NCBI GenBank assembly: GCA_036567965.1 | Contig: DATCTN010000017.1 | Coordinates: 62,001 to 126,000 of the forward strand | Source: Candidatus Kryptoniota bacterium | GTDB taxonomy: Bacteria > Bacteroidota > Ignavibacteria > Kryptoniales > JAKASW01 | Length of the DNA: 64,000 nt | Direction: 5' to 3' | In this document: positions 37,496 through 46,728 of the stretch, piece by piece | How the letters are laid out: every line of letters begins with the position of its first letter | Numbering within the stretch: position 1 is the stretch's first letter | Made by a program: the position numbers and the translations under genes | Notes under the pieces: generated by a model | The model's input: only the letters and a program-made list of their open reading frames with translations | Database searches by the model: none | What the model was told of the DNA's origin: nothing

Positions 37496-39019
37496 ATGAA
37501 AGTGCGGGAGTCCCTTCGAGGGCTGATCACAATTCCCAACGGTGCAGCGATCCTTTTTCTCGCGCTCACTCTTGCCACAGCGGGGCGATACGGATTCTTC
37601 GGAGATGAGCTCTACTACTTCGCCTGCAGCAAACATCTTGCATGGGGCTATGTTGATCATCCTCCCCTGGTCGCGCTGTTGACTTTTTTGAGCACTCAGA
37701 TATTTGGTGAGACGATCTTCGGCCTTCGTCTCATGTCGGGGCTTTCTGGCGCCGTTACAGTTCTCCTTGCAGCACGAATTGCCAAGATTCTCGGAGGAGG
37801 CGGATTTTCACAATCGCTCGCCGCACTGTCGATATGTTTCTCCTCGGCTTTTCCTGCCATGAGCAGTTTCTTTTCAATGAATCCGGTAGATATCATGCTG
37901 TGCACTCTTTTTGTTGTGCTGTTTTTGACTACAATCAAAGCGCCATCCGGAACAAAATGGATCGGCCTGGGAATTCTTCTCGGAGTTGGACTACTGAATA
38001 AGTACACCTTCCTGGTGTTGGACTTTTCATTATTTGTTTCACTTGTCATCACAAAGCGGTGGAGCGTATTGGGGTCGCCCTGGTTGTATCTCAGCGGCGC
38101 TGTAGGTCTTATCATATTCCTCCCGCATATCTTTTGGCAAATAAACCACGGTTGGCCGACACTCGAATTCATTCGCAACGCTACAGAATACAAAAATCTT
38201 TCATTGTCACCGCTTGCCTTTCTTTTCCAGTTGGCAATAGGTCTCAATCCCTTCACGCTCCCCGTTTGGCTTTCCGGTCTGGCGTATCTCCTTTTTAGCA
38301 AGGATGCGCGGGAGTTCCGGTTTCTTGGATGGACAGCCATAATATTCCTTGTTGTCTATATGGTTCAGAATTCAAAAATATATTATGTCGTCCCCATCTT
38401 TCCGGTTTTGTTTGCCGCCGGCGCAGTTGCGGTAGAACGGTTCTCTCTGAGAAAAGAAGTAAGATGGCCGCGATGGATCACAGTCTCAACCCTGATCGTG
38501 TCGGGCACCATACTCATGCCTCTTGCGGTTCCCGTTCTTCCGGTGAAACAATTTGTCGCGTATGCAAAAACTCTCAGCGTGTGGAACATGATCAGGATGG
38601 AGAAGGATGAGGGTGATGTCCTGCCGCTTCATTTTGTATACAGATTGGGGTGGGAAGAACTTGTCGGTACCGTCAGAGTTGCTTACAACTCGCTGCCCCA
38701 GCATGAACGGGATAGTTGTGCTGTGCTCGCTTCGTGGTACGGGATAGCGGGTGCGATAGACCACTTCGGTCCAACGGTCGGTCTGCCTAATGCGATATGC
38801 CCAAGGAATAATTACTGGCTTTGGGGCACCCGGAACTACAGCGGCAAAATTGTTCTTGCAGTCGGTTACGACGCTGCTTTCCTTGGGAGGTTCTTTGACA
38901 ATGTTGAACGTGTAGCGAGGTTTGACCAACCGTACGCATACGGTGCAGAGGTCTATTTGTGCAAAGGGCCCAAATATCCACTCGACAAATTGTGGCAACA
39001 GCTCAAGCGGTTCATTTGA
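37496..39019 (+). CDS. ArnT-like/PMT_2 family membrane glycosyltransferase (GT83-like)
   Basis: A 507-residue GT-C enzyme. The first periplasmic loop has the acidic FFGDELYYFACSKHLAWGYV followed by DHPPL, which is diagnostic for ArnT/PMT_2 proteins using polyprenyl-phosphate sugars. About ten membrane helices follow and a soluble C-terminal domain (from about 395) carries SWYGIAGAIDHFG and NNYWLWGTRNYSG. It should glycosylate a lipid or protein on the periplasmic face. The ATG at 37496 has GGAAG upstream and gives a short cytoplasmic start; a longer frame to 37451 adds no conserved sequence. Confidence 0.9.
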   Translation: MKVRESLRGLITIPNGAAILFLALTLATAGRYGFFGDELYYFACSKHLAWGYVDHPPLVALLTFLSTQIFGETIFGLRLMSGLSGAVTVLLAARIAKILGGGGFSQSLAALSICFSSAFPAMSSFFSMNPVDIMLCTLFVVLFLTTIKAPSGTKWIGLGILLGVGLLNKYTFLVLDFSLFVSLVITKRWSVLGSPWLYLSGAVGLIIFLPHIFWQINHGWPTLEFIRNATEYKNLSLSPLAFLFQLAIGLNPFTLPVWLSGLAYLLFSKDAREFRFLGWTAIIFLVVYMVQNSKIYYVVPIFPVLFAAGAVAVERFSLRKEVRWPRWITVSTLIVSGTILMPLAVPVLPVKQFVAYAKTLSVWNMIRMEKDEGDVLPLHFVYRLGWEELVGTVRVAYNSLPQHERDSCAVLASWYGIAGAIDHFGPTVGLPNAICPRNNYWLWGTRNYSGKIVLAVGYDAAFLGRFFDNVERVARFDQPYAYGAEVYLCKGPKYPLDKLWQQLKRFI

Positions 39020-39096
39020 CCACGATAGAGAGTGCCATAAGTGAGCGAAGATTCTCGAATCGAGTAGATTATAGTAATCGTTACGCGCTGATCTAC

Positions 39097-39261
39097 AAGT
39101 TACCAACCGGCAGGGAATTGGCTACTCTTGTTCATGAATATCAAACGGCGGGTGATCACGTCGCGTTGTTCAACGGGATCCAGTTAACGAGCGGAGTGTA
39201 CATTTATAGAATGACATCGGGAAATTACTTCTCATCGAAAGAGATGATAATACTGAAATAA
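39097..39261 (+). pseudogene. Orphan 3' end of a T9SS sorting domain
   Basis: The frame running into 39261 reads GRELATLVHEYQTAGDHVAL, FNGIQLTSGVYIYRMTSG and NYFSSKEMIILK, the second half of a T9SS type A sorting domain. The PNPFNP half and any exported passenger are missing: upstream lies the end of the ArnT-like gene, and the frame has no RBS or start of its own. It is a deletion remnant. Confidence 0.75.
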
Positions 39262-39285
39262 TCTAACGAACAGCATTACTGAAAT

Positions 39286-39321
39286 GTCCCGTCATCCGGT
39301 CGGTGGCGGGACTTCCTTTTT
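39286..39321. terminator. Rho-independent terminator between convergent units
   Basis: GTCCCG...CGGGAC outer stem (39286-39291 with 39307-39312), partly paired inner arm, followed by TTCCTTTTT. It lies between the plus-strand sorting-domain remnant and the minus-strand pilin-like gene. Confidence 0.65.
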
Positions 39322-39363
39322 GCGGGGAAGAGAAGTTACGGCTATTCCAGGAAACTTCTCATG

Positions 39364-39801
39364 TCAATTAAGCACATAGGCGCTTAGCGAATCTTGAGTT
39401 ACCTCCATGAAGATTTTCACGGGGTTCGTTTCGTCATTTCCGATTTCCTTTCCGCAACCGAGCAAGAATATTGTCTGTGTCGATGTGTTGATGGGGTCTG
39501 TGTTCCCCGGCGTGTAATCCGGGCCGCTAGGCTGTGTTGCGGCTATCGAGTAGCTGCCGTCCTCATTTCCGGTGTCGAGTCCTATAATGTTGAATCCAAG
39601 ATAATTGTAGCCGCCGCCTGCTAAGGTCGTTGGCTTTCTGTAGTACTGTTGGGCTATTGTGGCGAGATTTTCAAGGTCGGCCGTGATCGCGTCCCGGTTG
39701 GCACTCTGGGAATTACCTTTGAATAACAGAATCGCGATGAAAACTGCTACACCGACAATTATTATCCCCAATACTATCAGTAGGAGTTGTTGGGTTCCCA
39801 T
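39364..39801 (-). CDS. Pilin-like single-TM protein (ATG-started paralog)
   Basis: A 145-residue protein whose N-terminus MGTQQLLLIVLGIIIVGVAV is a membrane helix starting at residue 4, like a type IV pilin with a two-residue leader; the glutamate at +5 of classical pilins is absent. The shared family motif is QQYYRKPTTLAGGGYNYLGF, followed by a small globular part with one conserved GCG segment (LLGCGKEIGNDETNPVKIF). Paralogs are at 27998 and 41947; the latter has exactly the same length. AGGAG lies six bases before the ATG. Cellular role unknown; surface filament or envelope subunit is inference. Confidence 0.75.
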   Translation of the reverse strand: MGTQQLLLIVLGIIIVGVAVFIAILLFKGNSQSANRDAITADLENLATIAQQYYRKPTTLAGGGYNYLGFNIIGLDTGNEDGSYSIAATQPSGPDYTPGNTDPINTSTQTIFLLGCGKEIGNDETNPVKIFMEVTQDSLSAYVLN

Positions 39802-40123
39802 TTGATGCTCCTATCTTTGTTTTCCCTTCATTTGAGCGATAAAAAGCGGACACCTACCTCCAAGTTCCGCTCCCCCCTCGACTGGGAACTTCAATCGACA
39901 AGCGAATTTAATAACTGTGAGTTCAGATGCAAGTGTCGAAGTTCACATTGTGTCTGACTTCGGCTCCCGAATGGGAACTTGTGAGAAAATACTTGCTTGT
40001 GGGAGAACACCTGTGGGAAATGTATGGTAACTGGTCCTTCGGCATATAACGTTTCACTTTCCGCAGCCGGATGAGCCTGTCCTGTCGCGCTCAGGCCATC
40101 TCTCAGGCTTCTTCGAAACGATC
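39802..40123. other. Intergenic region
   Basis: About 320 bases upstream of the pilin-like gene and downstream of the squalene/phytoene synthase gene, both on the minus strand. It should hold the pilin promoter. I see no gene. Confidence 0.4.
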
Positions 40124-41191
40124 TCAGTCTGCCGTTATCGGGGCGGACGTAGCCGGTACGAGTAAAGATGAATCGACTTCGTGCAGACGGCGGTAGTAAT
40201 TTACGAGCCAGTCATTTGACCACCCGAACATCGTGGTCTCTCTAACGATTTTCCGTATCTCTGCTCTCGTAATTTTCGCTTCGCTGAGAATAACGTTGAT
40301 ATTGTTGCGGCTCACTGCGAGTGTCCTCACTGCGAACATCAGCGGCCAGATGCAAGCGAGCCGTATACCGTGCAGCCTGTTGGGAAGACTTGTAATGTAG
40401 TTCAAACCATAAACAAGATGTGTCTCAGCCTTGTCGGCAAGCTTGTCGATCATCTGAAGAATCTGGTCGGCGTTCTCACGCGCGAGGAGACTCTCTCGCG
40501 TCAAGCCGAGCGGTTCGTAAAATGTTCTGGGCACGTATACCCAACCGCGCTCGTAGTCTTTTCTGATCCCGCGGATGATGTTGACTGTCTGGAGGGCGAG
40601 CCCGAACTGCCGCGCCAAAGGAAGAAGCTTCGGTTTTCGTTCCATGATAGCTGGTGAATACCAGGCAAACAGATCTGTGATCAGGTAGCCGACACGCCCT
40701 GCGACCTCATGCATGTAATCGTCAAGCTCCTGTTCATCCTGAACCTCGGGTCCGATCTCCTGCCAGCGCGCCATGCCGAGCGATGTCTGATTTACGTGGT
40801 TTGCGATAATCTCCTGGATTCCCGCAGGGAGCTGGTGCAGCCGATCGAGCACCTCATCCGCATGGCGGGCGACATATACTTCGGGGTCGCTTTCATCAAG
40901 GTGTCGGATCGCACCCGTTAGAGATTCAACCGGGACGGAGTCAACAAGCATCTTAGCCCATAAACGCAAGAGCTCCGCCTTGCGAGGCGCGATCAGATTG
41001 TTGTTGTCCTCGAGACAATCCGACACACGAAAAAGGAGATACGCTGTGGTAGTTGCATCGCGAAGACGCCCCGGAAGCCGCTCTATCGAAAGAGCGAAGG
41101 TCCTGCTCACGGCGCGCAACATTTCACTTGTGTGCATGATCTTTAGACCGATGAGGTGTAACCGGCAGCGCAGCGCTCCGGTCGTTTCCAT
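40124..41191 (-). CDS. Squalene/phytoene synthase family protein
   Basis: A 355-residue trans-isoprenyl diphosphate synthase that should join two prenyl diphosphates head to head. The start of the catalytic domain (AVSRTFALSIERLPGRLRDA) and the first aspartate-rich motif (DCLED, D58-D62) are intact. The second motif sits in NIIRGIRKDYERGWVYVP, where the first aspartate of the usual DxxxD is glycine (G208, with D212 kept). Squalene is more likely than phytoene given the SRTFALSI start, but this is not decisive. No hopanoid or carotenoid genes adjoin it. The start could also be the internal ATG at residue 19. Confidence 0.85.
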   Translation of the reverse strand: METTGALRCRLHLIGLKIMHTSEMLRAVSRTFALSIERLPGRLRDATTTAYLLFRVSDCLEDNNNLIAPRKAELLRLWAKMLVDSVPVESLTGAIRHLDESDPEVYVARHADEVLDRLHQLPAGIQEIIANHVNQTSLGMARWQEIGPEVQDEQELDDYMHEVAGRVGYLITDLFAWYSPAIMERKPKLLPLARQFGLALQTVNIIRGIRKDYERGWVYVPRTFYEPLGLTRESLLARENADQILQMIDKLADKAETHLVYGLNYITSLPNRLHGIRLACIWPLMFAVRTLAVSRNNINVILSEAKITRAEIRKIVRETTMFGWSNDWLVNYYRRLHEVDSSLLVPATSAPITAD

Positions 41192-41946
41192 CTTCTAAGT
41201 GGTACTGTGAGCGTCCCGCGAGCGTGCTCTGTCATACCAAAAATCATTTCATCGCTCAGTCTAGTCGGTAAAACGTTAAAATGCCTGCGAACCAAAGTCA
41301 ATATTCTCTAACACATATTAAAATGCTGGTCAACGATTACCTGGACATAATTTAATTGTTTTCATATCCAATCGCGAATCGCTCCTTTGATTTCCGATAT
41401 CATTTTGCAATTTGTTATTTGCTTGAATCCACAATTCCCAAACATGGTGAACAATGCGCCGACAATGAATTGATTGTCAATCGACAAAGCGGTTTGTCAA
41501 TTCACTTTTAAGCATTTGTGCACTTCTTCATTTTCTCACGCCTTTGAACCTTTCAATATCAGGCTCTGTATCATGCTAAAGTGGATAATCACGCCGCATA
41601 CAAACTTGCATATGGGTCTGGCAAGAATATCAGGGTGGTTCTCTCTGTGCTACATATATCGGCTGGAAATCCTGTGAAGCTGAAATTTAGAGTTTTGATG
41701 GCTTGGAAACCTTTCCCAATCAACGTGTCTGCTTGCTTGCACGTCAAAATGGCGAAAAAATACAGTATTTGCTCCTTCCCGCAACATATTTCCGTGGCAT
41801 GCAGCGGATTACCTCTTCGAGTTTCTATCTACGGTCGTTATATTAAGGCGAGTGTTGGGTTGCTCTGATGTAACGTTTTCGGCCAAAAAGGTCAGGGATG
41901 TTTTGAAATTCATCCTTGAACCGTTGAGAAAGGCGAGGAGGAGTAC
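41192..41946. other. Long intergenic region
   Basis: About 755 AT-rich bases between divergent genes. No frame has an RBS plus protein-like composition. It ends with GAGGAGGAG, the RBS of the pilin-like gene that follows. It may hold a long leader for that gene. Confidence 0.4.
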
Positions 41947-42384
41947 ATAGGAACACAGAAGCTCTTGCTGGTTGTGCTGGGCGTGTTTGTAGTCGGTATC
42001 GCGGTCGCTATAGCACTCACCATGTTCAAAAGTGGCAGCCAGAGCTCCAATCGTGATCAGATTGTCAACGATCTGAATAACATCGGAGCAAAGGCGCTGG
42101 AGTATTACCGCAAGCCGCAAGCTCTTGCGGGGGGTGGTTATACTTTCATGGGTTTTGGTTTACTCAGCAGCGACACCGGTAACGCGAATGGAAGTTATTT
42201 GGCGACCGAGACTCTTCCTGCCGGAGCGGCATACGTCCCCGGAGGGACGTCGAGCATTCCCTCACCTGTTCAGGTCATGTACATTGTCGGATGCGGCAGG
42301 CAAGTGGGAAACGATGGTGTGAATATGGTGAAGGTTTTCATTAGGGTAACCGGCGACTCGGCGATCACCACTGTCCTTAATTAG
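41947..42384 (+). CDS. Pilin-like single-TM protein; non-AUG (ATA) start
   Basis: Close paralog of the gene at 39364: GTQKLLLVVLGVFVVGIAVA helix, motif LEYYRKPQALAGGGYTFMGF, and the tail VGCGRQVGNDGVNMVKVFI. Reading from ATA 41947 gives 145 residues, the same as the ATG-started paralog, with GAGGAGGAG three to five bases upstream. The next standard start, TTG 41965, lies over 20 bases from that RBS and would drop the conserved GTQ. A TGA at 41917 closes the frame upstream. Convergent with hisS (16-base gap). Confidence 0.75.
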   Translation: MGTQKLLLVVLGVFVVGIAVAIALTMFKSGSQSSNRDQIVNDLNNIGAKALEYYRKPQALAGGGYTFMGFGLLSSDTGNANGSYLATETLPAGAAYVPGGTSSIPSPVQVMYIVGCGRQVGNDGVNMVKVFIRVTGDSAITTVLN

Positions 42385-42400
42385 CGATCGACTGAAGTTT

Positions 42401-43795
42401 TTAGTCTCTTCCGATCAAATCGCGTAAAGTTGAAACCATCTCGGAGCGGGGTACTTCCTTTTGAATTTCCCTGCTTTTCTTGAGCCACTCCTCGCGCTTC
42501 GCGGAGTCTTTACTCGCCTCGGATCCCGCAGAGAGATCCTTAATCGTAACCGTAGACTTTTCAAATTCGTTCGATCCAATTATGATCGCGAACCTCGCGC
42601 CGACCCTGTCCGCATATTGAAGTTGTTTCCTCAGACTTCTTTCTGTCCCGAGATAAAGGTCCGTCTTCAGCCCGGCCTCTCTAAGGTCGTGTGCGACCTT
42701 CAGGTAATCCCCGAGCTTTTGCTGTTCCATGATTGTCACAACAACGTCTACAAATTTGTTCTCGTCAGTCTCCGCGATAGCGGAAACGAGCCGATCGATT
42801 CCGATTGAAAATCCGACTGCCGGTATGTCGGTATCGGAAAACCGCCTCACGAGGTTGTCATATCTCCCTCCGCCGGCCACACTTCCGAAATTCGGCTTGT
42901 CGGCCAGGGTCACTTCGAAAACCGGGCCCGTGTAATAATCGAGTCCGCGAGCGACAGTCGGATCGAATACCACGACACTCTCATCCATGCCGAGATCCGA
43001 GAGGAATTCATGAAGGCGCTGGAGATCGGCGCAACTCTCATCTCCAAGTAATTCCCCCAGCTCTTTCAGAACGAAGCGTCTTTCTCCTCTCGGCAGATTA
43101 AGATAGTCCTTCAGTCTCGAGACGTTCCGGTCGGTCAATCCGAGTCCTTGTATGAAATCGCCCGAAACATCCCGGCGACCTGTTGTAAGTTCAAGTTCAA
43201 CATTCTTGATTCCGACTTTGTTCAGTTTATCCAGTACCCTGAAGATATCATGCGCCCGTTCCCTCGCAATACCGGCGTAGTCCACGACAGCGTTCAGGAC
43301 ATTTCTGCTATTTACACTTACGACGAATCGCCCCGCGCCTACTTCCCGGAGAGAATCACACACAGCGGAGATTACTTCTGCTTCGGCGAGTTGGCTGGAG
43401 GTCCCCACCACGTCGACGTCGAACTGAGTGAACTCGCGAAATCGTCCCGGGTCAGGTTTGTCCGCGCGCCATACCGAACCGACCTGGTATCTCTTGAATG
43501 GTTTTGGCAGCTCATTGTATTGTGCTACGATCCGCGCGAGCGGGACAGTGAGATCAAAGCGGAGCGCGATCGCTGCGTCTTCGGGAGACTTCAAGCGGAA
43601 AATCTGCTTCGTGTTTTCATCACCGTACTCGCCCAGAAGTATTTCCAGATACTCGAGTCCCGGCGTCTCCACCGGCAGAAAACCGTATCTCTCATAGACC
43701 AGCCGGACGGTTTCAATTATGCGGTTCTTGTTCAACGCGGCTGCGGGGAGAAGATCCCGGAATCCCTTTACGTTTTGCGGCTCAATTCTTTCCAT
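42401..43795 (-). CDS. hisS: Histidyl-tRNA synthetase
   Basis: Class II aminoacyl-tRNA synthetase charging tRNA-His, 464 residues from the chosen ATG. Visible motifs: motif 2 RYQVGSVWRADKPDPGRFRE with FTQFDVDVVG, the histidine-specific LDYYTGPVFEV and AGGRYDNL, and motif 3 VGFSIGIDRL, then the anticodon-binding domain (LYLGTERSLRKQLQYADRVG). The ATG at 43795 has AGGAAA just upstream and begins MERIEPQNVKGFRD, as in the family; a reading to 43840 adds a low-quality tail. Cytoplasmic housekeeping enzyme, single copy in the window. Confidence 0.97.
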   Translation of the reverse strand: MERIEPQNVKGFRDLLPAAALNKNRIIETVRLVYERYGFLPVETPGLEYLEILLGEYGDENTKQIFRLKSPEDAAIALRFDLTVPLARIVAQYNELPKPFKRYQVGSVWRADKPDPGRFREFTQFDVDVVGTSSQLAEAEVISAVCDSLREVGAGRFVVSVNSRNVLNAVVDYAGIARERAHDIFRVLDKLNKVGIKNVELELTTGRRDVSGDFIQGLGLTDRNVSRLKDYLNLPRGERRFVLKELGELLGDESCADLQRLHEFLSDLGMDESVVVFDPTVARGLDYYTGPVFEVTLADKPNFGSVAGGGRYDNLVRRFSDTDIPAVGFSIGIDRLVSAIAETDENKFVDVVVTIMEQQKLGDYLKVAHDLREAGLKTDLYLGTERSLRKQLQYADRVGARFAIIIGSNEFEKSTVTIKDLSAGSEASKDSAKREEWLKKSREIQKEVPRSEMVSTLRDLIGRD

Positions 43796-44262
43796 GGTTT
43801 CCTGCGGTGGTGATGAAGTTGATCTCAGAATTCGCATCAATTTACAAACAAATCCGGAAATATCTTAAGATCATGGAAATACGCAGCATTCTCCTTCCAG
43901 TGCTATAGGATGCTCGAGCTTCAGTTAAATACACTCCAAGCCGCCTCAAAGAAAAACTCATCCCTCGTCACTCGCTTAACTGGAAGATACGTTTGTCTCT
44001 CTTCACTATCAGAGCGGTTCGAGTTTGCACGGACAAGGGCGTTCGGCCCGCGGTCATGAGTTCGAAAAGTGATTTAGCATGCGGAGGGATGATCTACACT
44101 GAACGTCTCACCCAGCTTCCGGAATCGTCAGTTTGGTTTCTCTCCCTTTACCCATTATAATTTGGCTGCAAGGGCTTTCGTAGAGCCGAAAATATCTCAC
44201 GGCTGCCAATCGCTGTGAATGTCAGGGCAAAACATAGATCTTAAACACTGCGGGGCTTGTTA
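43796..44262. other. Intergenic region between divergent genes
   Basis: About 465 bases upstream of both hisS and the sensor kinase. I see no gene or clear RNA; promoters for both units are expected here. A T-box would not be expected in this group and I see no T-box-like sequence. Confidence 0.4.
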
Positions 44263-46728
44263 ATGAAGCCTCCAAGGAATGCCACTCCGGTTTTCATACT
44301 GGACGGGGTCCTTTACATTTTCTGCCTCCTGGGTATATGGCAGATTGCCGAGAAGACGGCTCTCCCGCTCTCACTTTTCAGGAGTCCGGAGGGGACTTTT
44401 GTCGTCAGCCGTTCGACCAGTAGACTTCCCTCCGGTTTAAGCGTCGGAGACACAGTCTCGTTAGTCGACGGCAAAAAAATTTCAATACCAGAGGACATTG
44501 AGTTCCTGCTCGACGGCATCAGAGTAGGAAATGATATTCCGGTCACGGTGCAGAGTACCGGCGGATCGAGGGAAGTCGTGCTCACTGGAGTACCCGCATA
44601 CAGCAGGATGTATGTTCTGATCGCCTGGTTTGTCGGCACGCTGTTCTTCTTTTCGGGCGTTTTCGTATTCGTCAAGAAAAGAAATGAGATCGCTGCCGAG
44701 GTCTATCACTACGGTGCAGTTGGGGTCGCGTCAATAATTATGATGACGTGGGGCTGCTACACCATCAGTCCCACTGGACTCGGACATGCAATAAGGATCA
44801 TCTTTTCATCTGCATACGCATTCGTGCCCGCTCTTCTCCTGCATCTGAGCCTTGTCTTTCCAACAAAAAAGGAAACCTCCGTCCGCGTCCTGGTAAAGCC
44901 GTTGTATGTGCTAACGTCACTACTATCCATCGGAATGGCTGTCACTTTTCTGAAGGCAACATTCCCGGTGTCCGTCGAAGAGTTTCATACGTTCATGTTT
45001 TTCTTCAACGTGACAAGATGGGTTTACGCCATGAGTGTATTCCTGGCTATCTTTTTCTTCGTGCTTTCGTACCGGTCGGCGCACCAGGAAATGGAGAGGC
45101 GGCAGCTAAGATGGGTGTTTCTCGGATTGATAGTCAGCTCGCTCGGATTCGTCAGCCTGTGGCAGGTGCCTGAACTACTAACTTCCCACGGACTTATAAG
45201 CGAAGAGGTGGTGATACTGATATCTGCCGCCACTCCGGTAGCTTTTGCGGTCGCCATCATCAAGTACCATGTAATGGACATCGATTACTTCGTAAACAGA
45301 AGTTCCGTCTATGTCATCGTTCTCATAATCTTGTTTTCGATCTATGCACTGGTGGTGGGCTCGGTTGCTGCCGTCGTTGCGAGCTTCACTGTCACAAGAT
45401 CGATTCTCGTGTCGGCAGTCGCCGCGGCGATCGTTGCGATCCTCTTTCAACCTGTGCGCGTCAGGGTTCAGAGATTTGTGGACAGGAACTTCTTCCGGGT
45501 CAAATACGACATGAAATTGATTGATAGGAAGTTCGACGACGAGATATGGAAATGCGCGACAGTGGAAGAGATAGGGACTCTCCTGATCAAGAACGTGGTG
45601 GCGGCCATCCCTGTGGAGAGAATTGGATTCTTCGCGATCGATGAACCGGGTTATCTCCTGCGGCCGATTTTTAACGAAGGTCTTGACCCGGAAATATTGA
45701 AGACCTGCGCGGTTGAGTTGCAGGATATCACTTCACGCTTGTCGGTTCCTTTGATTCTGAAACAAGAAGTGGAGCCGGGAGTCCGATACGAAGAAGCCGA
45801 CGAACAGGTGTTCCTGAGACTGAACGCCGCGGCAGTTCTCCCGATGAGATCCGAGAAGGGAGATGTCTCAGGGCTTCTCATACTTGGTCCGAAAAAGTCC
45901 GGTAATCTCTTCAGTATAGAAGACGTCGAACTCCTGACGTCTCTCATGCGCCAATCCGGATTGGCTTACGGCAGGATAGTGATGCGAAACAGGTTGAGGC
46001 GAGAGCAGGAGGAGAGAGAACGGTTGGAAGAACTCAACCGCATGAAAACCTACTTCGTCTCGAGTGTTTCTCACGATCTCAAGACGCCGCTGACGACCAT
46101 AAGAATGTACACGGAGATACTGAAGTCGCGAGGCGGTTCTCACGCTTCAAGAACCGGAAAGTATCTCGATACTATCTGGGGAGAATCTCTTCGGCTGACA
46201 AGATTGATCGATAATGTCCTGGATGTTGCGAAAGCTGAACGCGGAACTGTTTCGTTTGCACTCGGGACTGAAGACCTGAATGAGATCGTCGCGGCAAGCG
46301 TGAAGATGATGGAGTACGAATTGAAAAAGGAAGGCTTCGCATGCAAAGTCAAAATTCGTTCACACCTTCAACCTATCTCAGCCAATAGAGATGCCGTAAT
46401 GGAAGCTCTAGGCAATCTGATTTCCAACGCGATTGAGTATTCGACGAAAAAGAAGATTATCCGGATCGAGACATTCAAGAGAGACGAGTCTGTGTGTGTT
46501 TCAGTCATCGATAGAGGAGTTGGAATTGCGCGAGAGGATCTGCCGCATGTGTTCGACGCCTTTTACAGAGGTGCAGCGACGAAGACACTGCGACCGGGAG
46601 GGACCGGACTGGGACTGGCGGTGGTCAAAAACGTAATGGACGCCCACCATGGCGCGGTAAACATCAATAGCGAGCCAGGATATGGTACGAGGATCACATT
46701 ACTGTTTCCAATTACGGAGCGATCATGA
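44263..46728 (+). CDS. Membrane sensor histidine kinase with multi-TM input and GAF-like domain
   Basis: An 821-residue kinase. A first membrane helix (about 10-30) precedes a periplasmic PDZ-like loop (GLSVGDTVSLVDGKKI, about 60-105), then about seven membrane helices (about 115-400). A GAF-like domain (about 430-585) leads to HisKA with the H-box SSVSHDLKTPLTTIRMYTEI, and HATPase with ALGNLISNAIEYS, DRGVGIA, FDAFYRG and GTGLGLAVVK. The ATG at 44263 is preferred to the TTG two codons earlier. Its stop overlaps the start of the response regulator as ATGA, so the two form a two-component pair. The signal sensed is unknown. Confidence 0.93.
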   Translation: MKPPRNATPVFILDGVLYIFCLLGIWQIAEKTALPLSLFRSPEGTFVVSRSTSRLPSGLSVGDTVSLVDGKKISIPEDIEFLLDGIRVGNDIPVTVQSTGGSREVVLTGVPAYSRMYVLIAWFVGTLFFFSGVFVFVKKRNEIAAEVYHYGAVGVASIIMMTWGCYTISPTGLGHAIRIIFSSAYAFVPALLLHLSLVFPTKKETSVRVLVKPLYVLTSLLSIGMAVTFLKATFPVSVEEFHTFMFFFNVTRWVYAMSVFLAIFFFVLSYRSAHQEMERRQLRWVFLGLIVSSLGFVSLWQVPELLTSHGLISEEVVILISAATPVAFAVAIIKYHVMDIDYFVNRSSVYVIVLIILFSIYALVVGSVAAVVASFTVTRSILVSAVAAAIVAILFQPVRVRVQRFVDRNFFRVKYDMKLIDRKFDDEIWKCATVEEIGTLLIKNVVAAIPVERIGFFAIDEPGYLLRPIFNEGLDPEILKTCAVELQDITSRLSVPLILKQEVEPGVRYEEADEQVFLRLNAAAVLPMRSEKGDVSGLLILGPKKSGNLFSIEDVELLTSLMRQSGLAYGRIVMRNRLRREQEERERLEELNRMKTYFVSSVSHDLKTPLTTIRMYTEILKSRGGSHASRTGKYLDTIWGESLRLTRLIDNVLDVAKAERGTVSFALGTEDLNEIVAASVKMMEYELKKEGFACKVKIRSHLQPISANRDAVMEALGNLISNAIEYSTKKKIIRIETFKRDESVCVSVIDRGVGIAREDLPHVFDAFYRGAATKTLRPGGTGLGLAVVKNVMDAHHGAVNINSEPGYGTRITLLFPITERS

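Noticed and set aside
43148-43813. 221-codon plus-strand frame opposite hisS
   Set aside because: Complete overlap with a highly conserved histidyl-tRNA synthetase; composition is not protein-like.
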